From: Fictibacillus nanhaiensis
GTDB lineage: Bacteria > Bacillota > Bacilli > Bacillales > Fictibacillaceae
Reading direction: 5' to 3'
NCBI RefSeq assembly: GCF_023715445.1
Contig: NZ_JAMBOD010000001.1
Coordinates: forward strand, 682,001 to 746,000
Length of the DNA: 64,000 nucleotides
In this document: piece after piece, positions 53,521 through 62,162 of the stretch
How positions within the stretch are numbered: position 1 is the first letter of the stretch
Layout of the letters: every line of letters begins with the position of its first letter
Notes under the pieces: generated by a model
Database searches by the model: none
What the model was told of the DNA's origin: nothing
The model's input: only the letters and a program-made list of their open reading frames with translations
Position numbers and translations under genes: made by a program

Positions 53521-53763
53521 TTAGTCTTTTCGATCATCTCTTCTTCTTCTACCTAACAAACCAGCCAGACCAATTAAACCTAGCCATCCCCAATCCATAT
53601 CATTATCGTCATCGTCATTCGTGGCGGCAACATCTCTTGTCATATTTGTATCAGTCAAATTGTCATTATTATCTGCTGCATTATTCCCGTTGTTATTACA
53701 ACCGAACAAAAGACCAATTGATAGAACAATGGATGTAATAACCAATAATTGTTTTCTTATCAT
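53521..53763 (-). CDS. WGxxGxxG-tail lipoprotein
   Basis: An 80-residue exported protein. The signal peptide MIRKQLLVITSIVLSIGLLF ends in a lipobox-like LLFGC (Cys at 22). An Asn/Asp/Thr-rich low-complexity middle (about 23-55) leads to DWGWLGLIGLAGLLGRRRRD, which is the WGxxGxxG pattern followed by an Arg cluster. Small proteins with this tail are known in Bacilli and cyanobacteria and look like surface-sorting signals, but no function is established. A GGAGAATTCTA ribosome binding site precedes the ATG. The DNA just upstream (53792-53860) is repeated at 58222-58290. Confidence 0.75.
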   Translation of the reverse strand: MIRKQLLVITSIVLSIGLLFGCNNNGNNAADNNDNLTDTNMTRDVAATNDDDDNDMDWGWLGLIGLAGLLGRRRRDDRKD

Positions 53764-53791
53764 TAGAATTCTCCTTTATTGTTTTTACACT

Positions 53792-53860
53792 TCAGGATTA
53801 TTCTTTCATTCATACACATTTTTTATACATAATTATGATTTAGTCCAAAAATGATTTATT
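53792..53860. repeat. 69-bp direct repeat, copy 1
   Basis: Begins TCAGGATTATTCTTTCATTC and ends ATGATTTATT. It matches 58222-58290 at 68 of 69 positions in the same orientation. It lies upstream of the WGxxGxxG gene and downstream of gerC, so the two copies bracket the gerABC operon. Confidence 0.95.
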
Positions 53861-53919
53861 GATTTCATCCATTAAGAAATGATGTCTGACCTTTTATTTT
53901 TGGACAATTAGCAATGAAT

Positions 53920-54200
53920 AAGTTCAATTTTGAACTAATAATATTCTCTGTGTTCTATATCCTTTTAAAGGAGTAAATCATGAATATCCCGAACAAAATA
54001 AGGAGTGTAGTTATGGGAATTTAAGTGGTAATCCGTAAGATGAACCAATGTATTATGGTGAATATTGGAACATGGACAAACCTTTTAACAAACAACGGCT
54101 TAATTGCTGGCTACCAAGTTTAACCCAAAAAGGCAATCGAAGCGGCTGAAAATGCACATATTCCACAATTAAACCTGCAATAGCCGGACCTAAACCTAGA
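53920..54200 (+). pseudogene. Possible decayed coding remnant downstream of gerC
   Basis: The plus strand has an AAAGGAG at about 53969 and an ATG giving only 14 codons. A different frame stays open for about 55 codons with one stop, reading ...NKECSYGNLSGNP stop DEPMYYGEYWNMDKPFNKQ... The amino acid mix looks protein-like, but no family is recognised. It is in the 498-base gap 53764-54261. Confidence that it was ever a gene is low. Confidence 0.25.
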
Positions 54201-54261
54201 AGATTTGGGGATAGATGCCCAGAAAATCCACCATGTCTTTTTTATTCGTTCACTTTTTATA

Positions 54262-55338
54262 TTAATCGGACGATGTTTTTAGATATCCTTCATTTTGGAT
54301 GTTGATATGAAATTTAATATCCATTTTTAAATGAGGATAGTACTTTGATCTCCAAAATTTCAACTGTGATCTGGAAATTTGGGTCCGATAAAACTGTCCC
54401 AATCCTAAAATGTCCGCTTTGCTCGTTTGAAATTTCGTAAACATTAGATTAAATCGATTGGTAAGAAGGTGTTCTAGTTCTTTTTTTATTACCTTGGTTG
54501 ACGGGTCTCCCCTTGTTTCCAAAAGCACCACCTTTATATTAATCTGACTTTGCAGGTACGGCTTTTGCTCGATAAGCTTACTTTTATGCTCCATTCTATC
54601 GCTGATGATCAAAACACTCGCATGATCCATCACTTCAATTCTCCCCTGAATACCTTCTCCATTAAAAGCATTAACTAATAAGGTCTCGTCAGAATTGATT
54701 TCCCCGACCATTTTCCCATTCTTAATAACCGCTGATCCGATTTGTTCTACCATCGTACTCTTTCCTGACTTCACAAGAGGGATAGCCACGTCATGCGTAT
54801 AGGAATGGATGCTGCGGTAAACCATCCAGATCCTTGTTAATGCGATTTGCGGATTCCACCCAGCATTTTTTTCAAAAAAATCGAATAAGGTCGTTCCTTC
54901 TGGTCCAGTTGTTTTTTTTATTTTAGAGAAAAACTCATCAAGGTCTTCATCGCATATGACAACTAATGCTTTTGCAGAAACATCTCGGGCACGCATAAAC
55001 CCAGAAATAATATCTTTTACTCCTTGCTCAGCCGTTTCTCTTTCAATGATAATGACTTTCACATGAAGCAAGTCGACGCTGCTCTCCATATTCATACTGA
55101 TTTTATCTACAACTTGGGTTATTGTTGTGCCTGTTGCTGATACTATTTTGATTTGGGTAGTGCCTTGATGAGGTTCAGGTATCTTAAGAATCACTTTATA
55201 TTCTTTGTCTTGTTTGGAAATTCCCATTGCAACCGGCAATACACGGTGATTTATATCTTTGTTGTTCCAGCAGCCGCTTAATATAAATAACAAACAAAAA
55301 TGAAGTAATGCTATAGCTGCAAGCTTATATGTTTTCAT
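54262..55338 (-). CDS. Germinant receptor subunit GerC (lipoprotein)
   Basis: A 358-residue lipoprotein of the GerAC/GerBC/GerKC family, the C subunit of an inner-membrane spore germinant receptor. The signal peptide has a lipobox (CLLFILSGC, Cys about 22), followed by WNNKDINHRVLPVAMGI, typical of the family N-domain. The C-terminal Spore_GerAC domain covers about 200-340. The start at 55338 (MKTYKLAAIAL) follows GAGGAAA and is preferred over an in-frame start inside gerB. Terminal gene of gerABC. Confidence 0.93.
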   Translation of the reverse strand: MKTYKLAAIALLHFCLLFILSGCWNNKDINHRVLPVAMGISKQDKEYKVILKIPEPHQGTTQIKIVSATGTTITQVVDKISMNMESSVDLLHVKVIIIERETAEQGVKDIISGFMRARDVSAKALVVICDEDLDEFFSKIKKTTGPEGTTLFDFFEKNAGWNPQIALTRIWMVYRSIHSYTHDVAIPLVKSGKSTMVEQIGSAVIKNGKMVGEINSDETLLVNAFNGEGIQGRIEVMDHASVLIISDRMEHKSKLIEQKPYLQSQINIKVVLLETRGDPSTKVIKKELEHLLTNRFNLMFTKFQTSKADILGLGQFYRTQISRSQLKFWRSKYYPHLKMDIKFHINIQNEGYLKTSSD

Positions 55339-56413
55339 GCTGATTTTTCCTCTTTGAATGAATTCCAATCAAATAAATGGATATTGGTATGGCAATTAAT
55401 ACATAGAAGCGTAAGATTGTATTCCACCAGAATAATTTTTCAACATCTTTCCAGTCGGGGACACTAAGACAAAACAAAAAGATGATCACTGATAGTGAGA
55501 TCAGCATGTACACAGGTTTAATAGATGGGATAAATTGTTCAATGATGCGAATCGTTTTCCAAGATACCAATGATAGAAAAAGCATAACAAATGCAATAAG
55601 ACTTATTATAAAAAACATCGTAACCCTATCAAACATGAGCCAGTTAATGTTTATTGCATCCACTGCTACCACAAAAGGAAGGAAAAAAGTAGAAGCCGTT
55701 GCCTGTCCAAAAGTAAGGATCGGAATGTAGACGGAAAAGAAAAAAAAGGGAATCAAAACTGCTGCTGCAATGAGAACATTTTTTCTATTGTATGAGAAAA
55801 AAGGCTGCACGAAACCAAGAAACAAATAACCTCCCGAGAAAGCAAAGAAGCTTTCTAAATAATCACGTTTCTTGATAAACTGAAAATTGCCATCAATAGG
55901 AATAGCATAACGCCAGTCTACGTTTTGAAAAGAAACGAAAAATATAAATAATATTAGTGGGAGAAAAAGAATAGCCAATAGAATTCCAGTACGAAATATT
56001 GTCTCTAGCCCACATGAAGCAATATAAGTAGAGATAAACAATAATAACGCCATGATCGCCCATAAAGGTGTATTTGATAAAAAAACAATGGTAATGATTT
56101 CTGAATAGGCTCTAACTGTAATAATAATTACCATCAAAAAATACAGCAATACGGGAATCAGAAAAAAAAGGGCAGTCCCTTTTCCAACCGATGAGTAAAT
56201 TCCAATAATATTCCTATTGGGGAAAAAGCTCAAACCTTTCATATAGACCGATATTACGACAAAATGTATGATTACCCCCAACAAGATCGCAAGCCAATGA
56301 CCTTCAGACGTACTGGCAATTATGTTTTCGGGATACATAAAAAAGATGAGTCCCAAATGACTTAAAACATATATCAAAACAACATGCAAACTTTTATCCA
56401 CTCTTGATCCCAT
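55325..56413 (-). CDS. Germinant receptor subunit GerB (permease-like)
   Basis: About 362 residues with roughly ten hydrophobic helices, of the GerAB spore-germination permease family (amino-acid/polyamine-transporter fold), which holds the germinant-binding pocket. Segments such as VVLIYVLSHLGLIFFMYPENI (TM1 region), AYSEIITIVFLSNTPLWAIM and FLGFVQPFFSYN are seen. The start is ambiguous: ATG 56413, or GTG 56401 which is 8 bases before the end of gerA and could be translationally coupled. Both the upstream and downstream genes overlap it. Confidence 0.9.
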   Translation of the reverse strand: MGSRVDKSLHVVLIYVLSHLGLIFFMYPENIIASTSEGHWLAILLGVIIHFVVISVYMKGLSFFPNRNIIGIYSSVGKGTALFFLIPVLLYFLMVIIITVRAYSEIITIVFLSNTPLWAIMALLLFISTYIASCGLETIFRTGILLAILFLPLILFIFFVSFQNVDWRYAIPIDGNFQFIKKRDYLESFFAFSGGYLFLGFVQPFFSYNRKNVLIAAAVLIPFFFFSVYIPILTFGQATASTFFLPFVVAVDAININWLMFDRVTMFFIISLIAFVMLFLSLVSWKTIRIIEQFIPSIKPVYMLISLSVIIFLFCLSVPDWKDVEKLFWWNTILRFYVLIAIPISIYLIGIHSKRKNQHENI

Positions 56414-57728
56414 CCTTAGCAAATTTTAAGTTCAAATAAGGGATGCCAAAGGACTTTATCTTAGCAAGATATGCACTAACTAATACCATACCTGCTACAA
56501 TTCCCAATATGCCGTATATCGATGCTAAGATTACTATAATATATTTAAATAACCTGATAGTAAGTGAATTCTGAAAGCCAACAACCGTTGAATTTGCAAT
56601 CGTTGTAGCGGCAAGGATAATAATCAGCAGATTACTTACTAATTTTGCCTCTACAACAGCTTGTCCAAGAATTATACCGCCAACCATTGTAATTGTCGGG
56701 CCAATGCTTCTGGGCAGCCTTATACTAGCTTCTAAGATTAATTCAAGAATTACGAGCATCATGAGAATCTCGACAAGTGCCGGATAGGGAACTCCTTCCC
56801 GGCTTTGGGCTATGGATAAGGCTAGCTCAATTCGTAAAACCTCAGGATTAACCGCAACAAGAGCCACGTATAAACCTGGGATGAGTAACGTCATTAATAA
56901 TCCTATGATACGTACTCCACGTATAGCGATCGTTAAAGGAAGAGGATAATTCCGATCATTTTCAAGAGTGAATATATCCCATAACAGACTAGGAAGAACG
57001 AGTGCAAATGGCAGTCGATCTTGAAATAGAATGACCCTCCCTTTTTTTAAAAATTGAACCGCTTCTAAAGGGAGCTCTGTTGTATGATATTTCGAAATGG
57101 CTACCCAGGGGGAAAAGCCCAAGATTTTTGATAGATCTTGTAAATGATTCAATTCCTTATCCTGATTCTTTTTAATTTGATCAATGAGTTTGTGGACGAA
57201 ATCTATATTAGTAAGGTCTTTTAAATAAAGGAGTGATAGTGATTTTTTTTGATCATTGCCTACTGCTAGGGATATGACTTGGATATTATCCGAGTTCATT
57301 TGCCGACGTACAATTCCAATATTGGTATCTTTATCTTCAGTAAAGGAGTTCAATGGACCTTGTAGAACATTCTCATTAACCGGCTGTTCAATGGCGCGGT
57401 TTAGTATTTTCGAAACAGGTTCCACAATGACAAATTTAGGGATATTCTCCAAATATACGATTAACTTCCCCTCCATAATTGAGGAGATCGCTTCTTTTGA
57501 ATCTTGTTCTTTCACCTCGCCAATCCCTGTCAGGAACTCATCCAATGTTTTATTTATTGTAAACGGATTATTTATGTTAGTTTGTAGCATTTTTTTTGTT
57601 TTGGGTAAATCAATTAATGTCTTAAAAGCCATTAAGACAACTGGAAATTCTCCGAGATAATCCCGTTGAAAAAAAAAATCATCATTGTTCCCAATCTTGT
57701 CTTTTATTTCTTGTAAAGACGAGTTCAT
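56394..57728 (-). CDS. Germinant receptor subunit GerA
   Basis: A 444-residue A subunit of the GerAA/GerBA/GerKA family. The N-terminal cytoplasmic part (about 1-210) includes NDDFFFQRDYLGEFPVVLMAF and EPVSKILNRAIEQPV. Membrane helices follow (about 250-440), with the family motifs LALSIAQSREGVPYPALVEILMM and GGIILGQAVVEAKLVSNLLII. It is somewhat shorter than the roughly 480-residue B. subtilis GerAA. The three ger genes overlap one another, forming one operon. A GTATAA and GGATAAAATT pair upstream could be a forespore sigma promoter, but spacing is not ideal. Confidence 0.93.
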   Translation of the reverse strand: MNSSLQEIKDKIGNNDDFFFQRDYLGEFPVVLMAFKTLIDLPKTKKMLQTNINNPFTINKTLDEFLTGIGEVKEQDSKEAISSIMEGKLIVYLENIPKFVIVEPVSKILNRAIEQPVNENVLQGPLNSFTEDKDTNIGIVRRQMNSDNIQVISLAVGNDQKKSLSLLYLKDLTNIDFVHKLIDQIKKNQDKELNHLQDLSKILGFSPWVAISKYHTTELPLEAVQFLKKGRVILFQDRLPFALVLPSLLWDIFTLENDRNYPLPLTIAIRGVRIIGLLMTLLIPGLYVALVAVNPEVLRIELALSIAQSREGVPYPALVEILMMLVILELILEASIRLPRSIGPTITMVGGIILGQAVVEAKLVSNLLIIILAATTIANSTVVGFQNSLTIRLFKYIIVILASIYGILGIVAGMVLVSAYLAKIKSFGIPYLNLKFAKDGIKSG

Positions 57729-58221
57729 ATTCTGCGTCCTTTCGACTTAAAAGTTATTCCATTACAATTTTATCCTGTTATTAAACATTTATACCTTTTT
57801 AAATAGGAGACAAAAGGAAGACTTTCTATACTTTTCATAGAACTCTAAAGGCTTTATTACTTTTACGAAAAAAGGGTGCAATGCTCCCTTTTAGAGAAAT
57901 ACACTATTTACAGTGTCATTTTTCTCGATAAAAGATTGTGAGTGATACTTAAACAAAACCAGCTAATAGTTTGTCAACATTTTTCATTAATAGCCTAAAA
58001 TAACCTTCTGACTCTCGTAATCTCTACTAAGAATTCTAATAAGGTGTTTAAACCACCAAGATTCTTTAGATGCGACGCTTGCTGGATATCGGTTTTTTAA
58101 GCCTCTAAAGTCCGTTGAATATTAACGAATATTAAAAACTCATGCTAAATCTATCTTATAGATGTAGAACAGTAGGTAATTATTTTCCAAAATTAACAGC
58201 AGTACTAATGACATTAGAATC

Positions 58222-58290
58222 TCAGGATTATTCTTTCATTCATACACATTTTTTATACAAAATTATGATTTAGTCCAAAAATGATTTATT
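58222..58290. repeat. 69-bp direct repeat, copy 2
   Basis: Same-orientation copy of 53792-53860 with a single base difference. The nine bases CATTAGAAT also precede both copies, but 22 bases present in copy 1 between them and the repeat are missing here. Copy 1 leads into the WGxxGxxG gene; copy 2 has no intact gene beside it. Confidence 0.95.
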
Positions 58291-58304
58291 TGATATACCA
58301 ATAA

Positions 58305-58345
58305 AAATAAGCCATCTAATTCATATGCGAATTAGGCGGCTATTT
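58305..58345 (-). terminator. Intrinsic terminator of the recombinase gene
   Basis: Long hairpin with arms AATAGCCGCCTAATTCG / GAATTAGATGGCTTATT (one or two mismatches) and TTTTTATTGG on the minus strand, 125 bases after the recombinase stop. Confidence 0.8.
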
Positions 58346-58468
58346 GCATTACTTTTTTCTGTATTGTACTCCAAAAGAGAACCTGTTACCGGTAGTGTGC
58401 TTTTTCTTTTTTTGTTTCATTTTTATTTTCATCTAAAATTATCCTTATTGATCGCATAACTCAATTTA

Positions 58469-59977
58469 CTAGAAGGTGTAAATCTGTATATGTTCATCAT
58501 ATACCTTAATTTCTCTTACTACATGACGTATTAAAGACTTTTTATCTTCAAAGGTCAGCTCTTCTTTTCCTTTTGAGAAATAGAATAAAGCTGCTTCTTC
58601 AATTAACTTTTTTCCGTAAATATGCTGCTCACTGTTTTTCTTTTTTGCTTCTAGTTCGTCTAAATTCTTTTGTAATCGTTCTTCTTTTTCTTTTAATTCT
58701 CTCAATGATTGTTTAATTTCTTCTTCTGATAGATCAATCCCTTGCGAAAATAAGCTAAGTAATTTCTTTCTTCCAGATTTAACTTTATTTATCTCGCTCT
58801 TTAGCCTGTCTATCTCGATATTTTCAAAATTCATTGATATATCTTCCTGATCTTTTTCAGTAGCTGCCGCTATTTCATCTGGCGCATTTAACCATTCAAG
58901 GATTGTGCTCCATACTTCTTCATCTAATTTTTCAACAGAAATTCTACACCCGCATCCTGGGTGTTTTGCTCCTGAATAATTTTTCTTATCCGAATAGTTA
59001 TAGACTGTTTTTCCCCAATCTGTTCCTGTTACACCAACCATAGTATTATTGCAATTTGCACATCGAACTAAACCACTTAATAAGTATTCTCTTTTCCCTT
59101 TTTTAGCCCATCTGCGTCTTGATTCACTTAAAAGTTTTTGAGCATGGTTAAACATCTCTTCATCAATAATGGGAGGGCATTCAATTTTAATCCATTCCTC
59201 TTTTGGTCGCTCAGTCATAGGCACTCTGTCTTCTTTCGGCTTATATTTATTACCGAGCATACCTTCTGTGTTCCAACGATTCTGAAAAAATTCACCCATA
59301 TAGACTCGATTGAGTAACAACTGCCGAACTACTTGTCGGTGCCAAACTTTAGCTCCTCGTTTAGTAGGAACTCCTTTTCTTGTTAAGTACTTCGCAATTC
59401 CATTAACCCCTTCAACCAAATGATTGGGTTTTGTGAACAACTCATAAATTAGCCTGACAATTTTAGCTTCATCTTCATTTATGATAATTTTTCCCAACTC
59501 TTTATCATAATCATATCCATAGATTTGAAAATTTCGAAGCACTTTTCCTTGTCTTGCTTTTTCTTTTCTTCCACGACTCATGCGTTCATTAATCTTTGCC
59601 TTTTCAAATTCTGCAATCGCGCCGCGCATGCTGTAAAAAAGATTTCCTTCAGGTGTCTTTGTATATTCACCATTTACAAAAACAAGCTGCACACCGCGTT
59701 TTTCAATTTCATCAGTTATAATGAGCTGATTCATCAGCTTTCTCGAAAGCCGATCAGGATCTAAACATATTACTTTCGTAACCAGTCCATTACGTACATC
59801 GTTTCGTAATTTAGTCAATGCAAGACGATCAAGGATTTCACCAGAAACTCCTCGGTCTACATATTCAATCACTTCATCACTCTGCGCTTTCTTCCGACAT
59901 TCCTTGATTTGATCTTCTAGGCTGAATCCCTTCTTCGCTTGTTCCTCTGTACTCACCCTTGCATAGATCGCAATCAT
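58469..59977 (-). CDS. SpoIVCA-like large serine recombinase
   Basis: A 502-residue site-specific recombinase, close in length to SpoIVCA (500). The N-terminal resolvase domain (about 1-140) has MIAIYARVSTEEQA with the nucleophile Ser10 and ICLDPDRLSRKLMNQLI, FVNGEYTKTPEGNLFYSMRGAIAEFEKAKI. The recombinase domain contains KRGAKVWHRQVVRQLL, the zinc ribbon has CANCNNT, and the coiled coil (about 400-470) precedes KKSLIRHVVREIKV. Many of these blocks agree with SpoIVCA, which excises skin to restore sigK. The ATG at 59977 follows GAAGGGAGAAG; the longer ORF extension is rejected. It lies about 10 kb from the split sigK on the same strand. Confidence 0.92.
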   Translation of the reverse strand: MIAIYARVSTEEQAKKGFSLEDQIKECRKKAQSDEVIEYVDRGVSGEILDRLALTKLRNDVRNGLVTKVICLDPDRLSRKLMNQLIITDEIEKRGVQLVFVNGEYTKTPEGNLFYSMRGAIAEFEKAKINERMSRGRKEKARQGKVLRNFQIYGYDYDKELGKIIINEDEAKIVRLIYELFTKPNHLVEGVNGIAKYLTRKGVPTKRGAKVWHRQVVRQLLLNRVYMGEFFQNRWNTEGMLGNKYKPKEDRVPMTERPKEEWIKIECPPIIDEEMFNHAQKLLSESRRRWAKKGKREYLLSGLVRCANCNNTMVGVTGTDWGKTVYNYSDKKNYSGAKHPGCGCRISVEKLDEEVWSTILEWLNAPDEIAAATEKDQEDISMNFENIEIDRLKSEINKVKSGRKKLLSLFSQGIDLSEEEIKQSLRELKEKEERLQKNLDELEAKKKNSEQHIYGKKLIEEAALFYFSKGKEELTFEDKKSLIRHVVREIKVYDEHIQIYTF

Positions 59978-60204
59978 TAAGCTTCTCCCTTCTATATTTT
60001 TCCTTAAGATAAGAGTAGCAAGAATACCGAATCTTGTCAGTAGAATTACCTTCATTGATTTTGATATGCATCCCGCATCACCTCTTTAGAAGGTATGCAG
60101 ATAGAGCTTGACCACTTTCTATTTTTCGCATCGTAAAACGCATCTTTAACCTTTTTTTGCAAATATTGTTTGTTTTGCACAGGTTGTTTTTCTAGAACAG
60201 CTTT

Positions 60205-60234
60205 GATAACAATACTTCGAAAAGTGTTGTTATC
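60205..60234. repeat. 30-bp palindrome upstream of the recombinase
   Basis: GATAACAATACTT, loop CGAA, AAGTGTTGTTATC: 13-base arms with one G-T pair, 228 bases upstream of the recombinase start. It could be an operator, a recombination half-site pair or an RNA hairpin. No T-run follows on either strand. It lies in the 903-base gap 59978-60880. Confidence 0.7.
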
Positions 60235-60278
60235 CAAAACAACAAAAACAAATTAAGCAATTATCACACATAAAAATG

Positions 60279-60307
60279 AGCAGCCGAAAAGGTACGGCTG
60301 CTTTTTA
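60279..60307. terminator. Hairpin with T-run, plus-strand or bidirectional
   Basis: Eight-base arms AGCAGCCG / CGGCTGCT followed by TTTTTAAA on the plus strand and A/T-rich DNA on the other side. No clear gene precedes it on either strand. Confidence 0.65.
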
Positions 60308-60490
60308 AATATACGAAATTCCAACACAAATATATCAAAGGTTTTGTTAAGTTTCCCAAGGGTTAAATGTCAATTCCAAAGAAACAAAAACGCCTACATA
60401 CACATGCAGAGCCTTTCGTCCCCTCCTTGTAAGGTGATACAAATATTATTTCATGATGTATTTTATACAATATGAGAATGTGATATAAGA

Positions 60491-60531
60491 AAAAGTTGCA
60501 CCTACTATTATAAGTGCAACCGCCTTTTTTT
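60491..60531. terminator. Second orphan terminator hairpin
   Basis: Arms GTTGCAC / GTGCAAC with T-runs in both directions. No intact gene feeds it in the window, suggesting a lost gene or a small RNA. The surrounding 60310-60780 holds no convincing gene. Confidence 0.55.
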
Positions 60532-60806
60532 ATTTAAGAGTCTATTTAACTTATCTTATCAATTATTATGCTTTAATAATCGCCAAGTTATCCTAATGTT
60601 ACTGCTTACATAAAGGCGGCAATGTTTATAGTTATTTTACAGTAAAATCTGCAGATGCTCGAAACTATAGGTTAAGAGCTACATGTCACGACACTTCCAC
60701 TTCAGAATAGAAACCTCAACTGGTCGCAGGTTAGTCTAATCATCCTCCTAGATTCCCGAAAAATATTTTTACCAAAAAACACTACCAATTTTATACAAGT
60801 TTGGTA

Positions 60807-60840
60807 TATAATCAAATCTGTACTAATAATAATAATACAG
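60807..60840 (+). promoter_or_regulatory. Promoter -10 and YtrA-like operator of the GntR operon
   Basis: A TATAAT (60807-60812) is followed by the dyad CTGTA-N13-TACAG (60818-60840), 40 bases before the GntR ATG. The TGTA-N13-TACA layout resembles the operator described for YtrA-type regulators. A clear -35 is lacking. The overlap predicts autorepression. Confidence 0.6.
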
Positions 60841-60880
60841 TAGATACAGTGGATCAGCATGCTAAGAAGGGAGTGTGTGG

Positions 60881-61270
60881 ATGTTTGATTTAGATGTTCG
60901 TAGCAGAAAGCCAATATATGAACAGCTTGTTGAAAAGCTAAAGGAGCTTATTATGAACGATGTATTGAAAGTGGACGATCAGCTGCCTTCGGTCAGAACA
61001 TTAGCACAGCAGTTGACTATCAATCCGAATACCATACAAAAAGCCTATAGAGAACTTGAGACACAAGGTTATATCTATTCCCTAAAAGGAAAAGGAAGCT
61101 TTGTAAATGCGACGGTAAAATCGGTAAATATAGAAAAACTCGAAAAGGTAAAAAAGGAACTGGTACGGCTATTAACGGAAGCGATGTATCTTGGGGTGTC
61201 TTCTCAAGAACTAGAGAGGTTAATCGCTGACATTGAATCGTCTTTAGGGGGAGGTCGATCAAATGATTAA
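60881..61270 (+). CDS. YtrA-subfamily GntR transcriptional regulator
   Basis: A 129-residue repressor with an N-terminal winged helix (about 1-70: FDLDVRSRKPIYEQLVEKLK, QLPSVRTLAQQLTINPNTIQKAYRELE, GSFV) and a short helical C-terminal dimerisation segment. This short form without a ligand-binding domain is the YtrA subfamily, which controls ABC transporter operons often induced by cell-wall antibiotics. The ATG at 60881 is favoured with GGGAG 7 bases upstream, although a GTG at 60875 is in frame. It overlaps the ATPase gene by 8 bases. Confidence 0.93.
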   Translation: MFDLDVRSRKPIYEQLVEKLKELIMNDVLKVDDQLPSVRTLAQQLTINPNTIQKAYRELETQGYIYSLKGKGSFVNATVKSVNIEKLEKVKKELVRLLTEAMYLGVSSQELERLIADIESSLGGGRSND

Positions 61271-62162
61271 AGTAGTTAACATGGAAAAGAGTTATGAAAA
61301 CCAACTTGTATTAAAAGGGGTCAACTTCACGGTTCAAAAAGGTTCCATCTACGGGCTGCTCGGGTCGAATGGGGCAGGAAAAACGACACTTCTTAAAACG
61401 GTAAGCGGTATCCTTACTCAGGATAAGGGGCATGTGTTCATTGATGATAGTCCGCTGTTTGAACAAGTACAGATCAAAGATAGAGTTGTTTTTATTCCAG
61501 ACACGCTTTACTTTTTTCCTCAGTACACGATCAGACAGACGGCTCAATTCTATAAGAATATTTATTCTTGTTGGGATGAGAGTCGATTTCTAAAACTAAA
61601 CGAAGTGTTTGAGATCGATATAGATAAAAAGATTCATAAGTTCTCAAAAGGAATGCAAAGGCAAGTGGCATTTTGGCTTGCTATGTCTGCCATGCCGAAA
61701 ATCCTCGTCTTGGATGAACCGTTGGATGGACTAGACCCCGTAATGAGAAAGAAAGTGAAAAACTTGATTGTTCAAGATGTAGCAGAACGAGAGATGACGG
61801 TGCTGATCTCCTCTCACAACTTGCGTGAAGTTGAAGACATATGCGACCATATCGGCATCTTGCATAAAGGGACCATTATTCTTGAAAAAGAATTGGACGA
61901 CCTGAAATCAGACGTTCACAAAGTACAGGTAGCGTTTAAAAAGGATGTGCCATCCAACCTTTTTGAGGACCTTAACGTTTTATATAAAGAAGAACGAGGC
62001 AGTGTTCTGCTTTGCATCGTAAGAGGCAACAATACTGATATTATGTCTCATTTTAAGACGTTTGAACCTGATATTTTCGACATGCTGCCATTAACACTTG
62101 AAGAGATCTTTATCTATGAAATGGGGGATGCGGGATATGCCATCAAGAACATCTTGGTTTAA
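61263..62162 (+). CDS. ABC transporter ATPase (YtrB-like)
   Basis: A 299-residue ATP-binding subunit. Walker A is GLLGSNGAGKTTLLKT (about 32-47), the signature is FSKGMQRQVAFWLA (a degenerate LSGGQ, usual for this group), Walker B is ILVLDEPLDGLDP (about 150-162) and the H-loop is ISSHNLREVED. A C-terminal extension of about 80 residues follows. It overlaps the regulator and the permease genes, so all three are translated from one message. Substrate unknown; relatives respond to cell-wall-active peptides. Confidence 0.93.
   Translation: MIKVVNMEKSYENQLVLKGVNFTVQKGSIYGLLGSNGAGKTTLLKTVSGILTQDKGHVFIDDSPLFEQVQIKDRVVFIPDTLYFFPQYTIRQTAQFYKNIYSCWDESRFLKLNEVFEIDIDKKIHKFSKGMQRQVAFWLAMSAMPKILVLDEPLDGLDPVMRKKVKNLIVQDVAEREMTVLISSHNLREVEDICDHIGILHKGTIILEKELDDLKSDVHKVQVAFKKDVPSNLFEDLNVLYKEERGSVLLCIVRGNNTDIMSHFKTFEPDIFDMLPLTLEEIFIYEMGDAGYAIKNILV

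Larger units (their letters stand above)
57729..58468. other. Gap upstream of gerA
   Basis: 740 bases without an ORF that has a ribosome binding site. It contains the presumed gerA promoter region at its left end, a hairpin at about 57885-57905 (AAAGGGAGCA / TGCACCCTTTT on the minus strand), the second 69-bp repeat copy at 58222-58290 and the recombinase terminator at 58305-58345. Confidence 0.6.

Noticed and set aside
60052-60237. 61-codon minus-strand ORF upstream of the recombinase, considered as the missing sigK N-terminal half or an accessory gene
   Set aside because: Its sequence shows no sigma-factor region 2 features, it starts at a TTG inside the palindrome, and no ribosome binding site precedes it.
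60312-60322. CGAAATTCC considered as the partner of the sigK recombination junction
   Set aside because: It shares only eight bases with the junction, is in the opposite orientation, which would invert rather than excise, and such short AT-rich matches are expected by chance.
61020-61304. 94-codon minus-strand ORF opposite the GntR regulator
   Set aside because: Antisense shadow in a hydrophobic-biased frame without expression signals.
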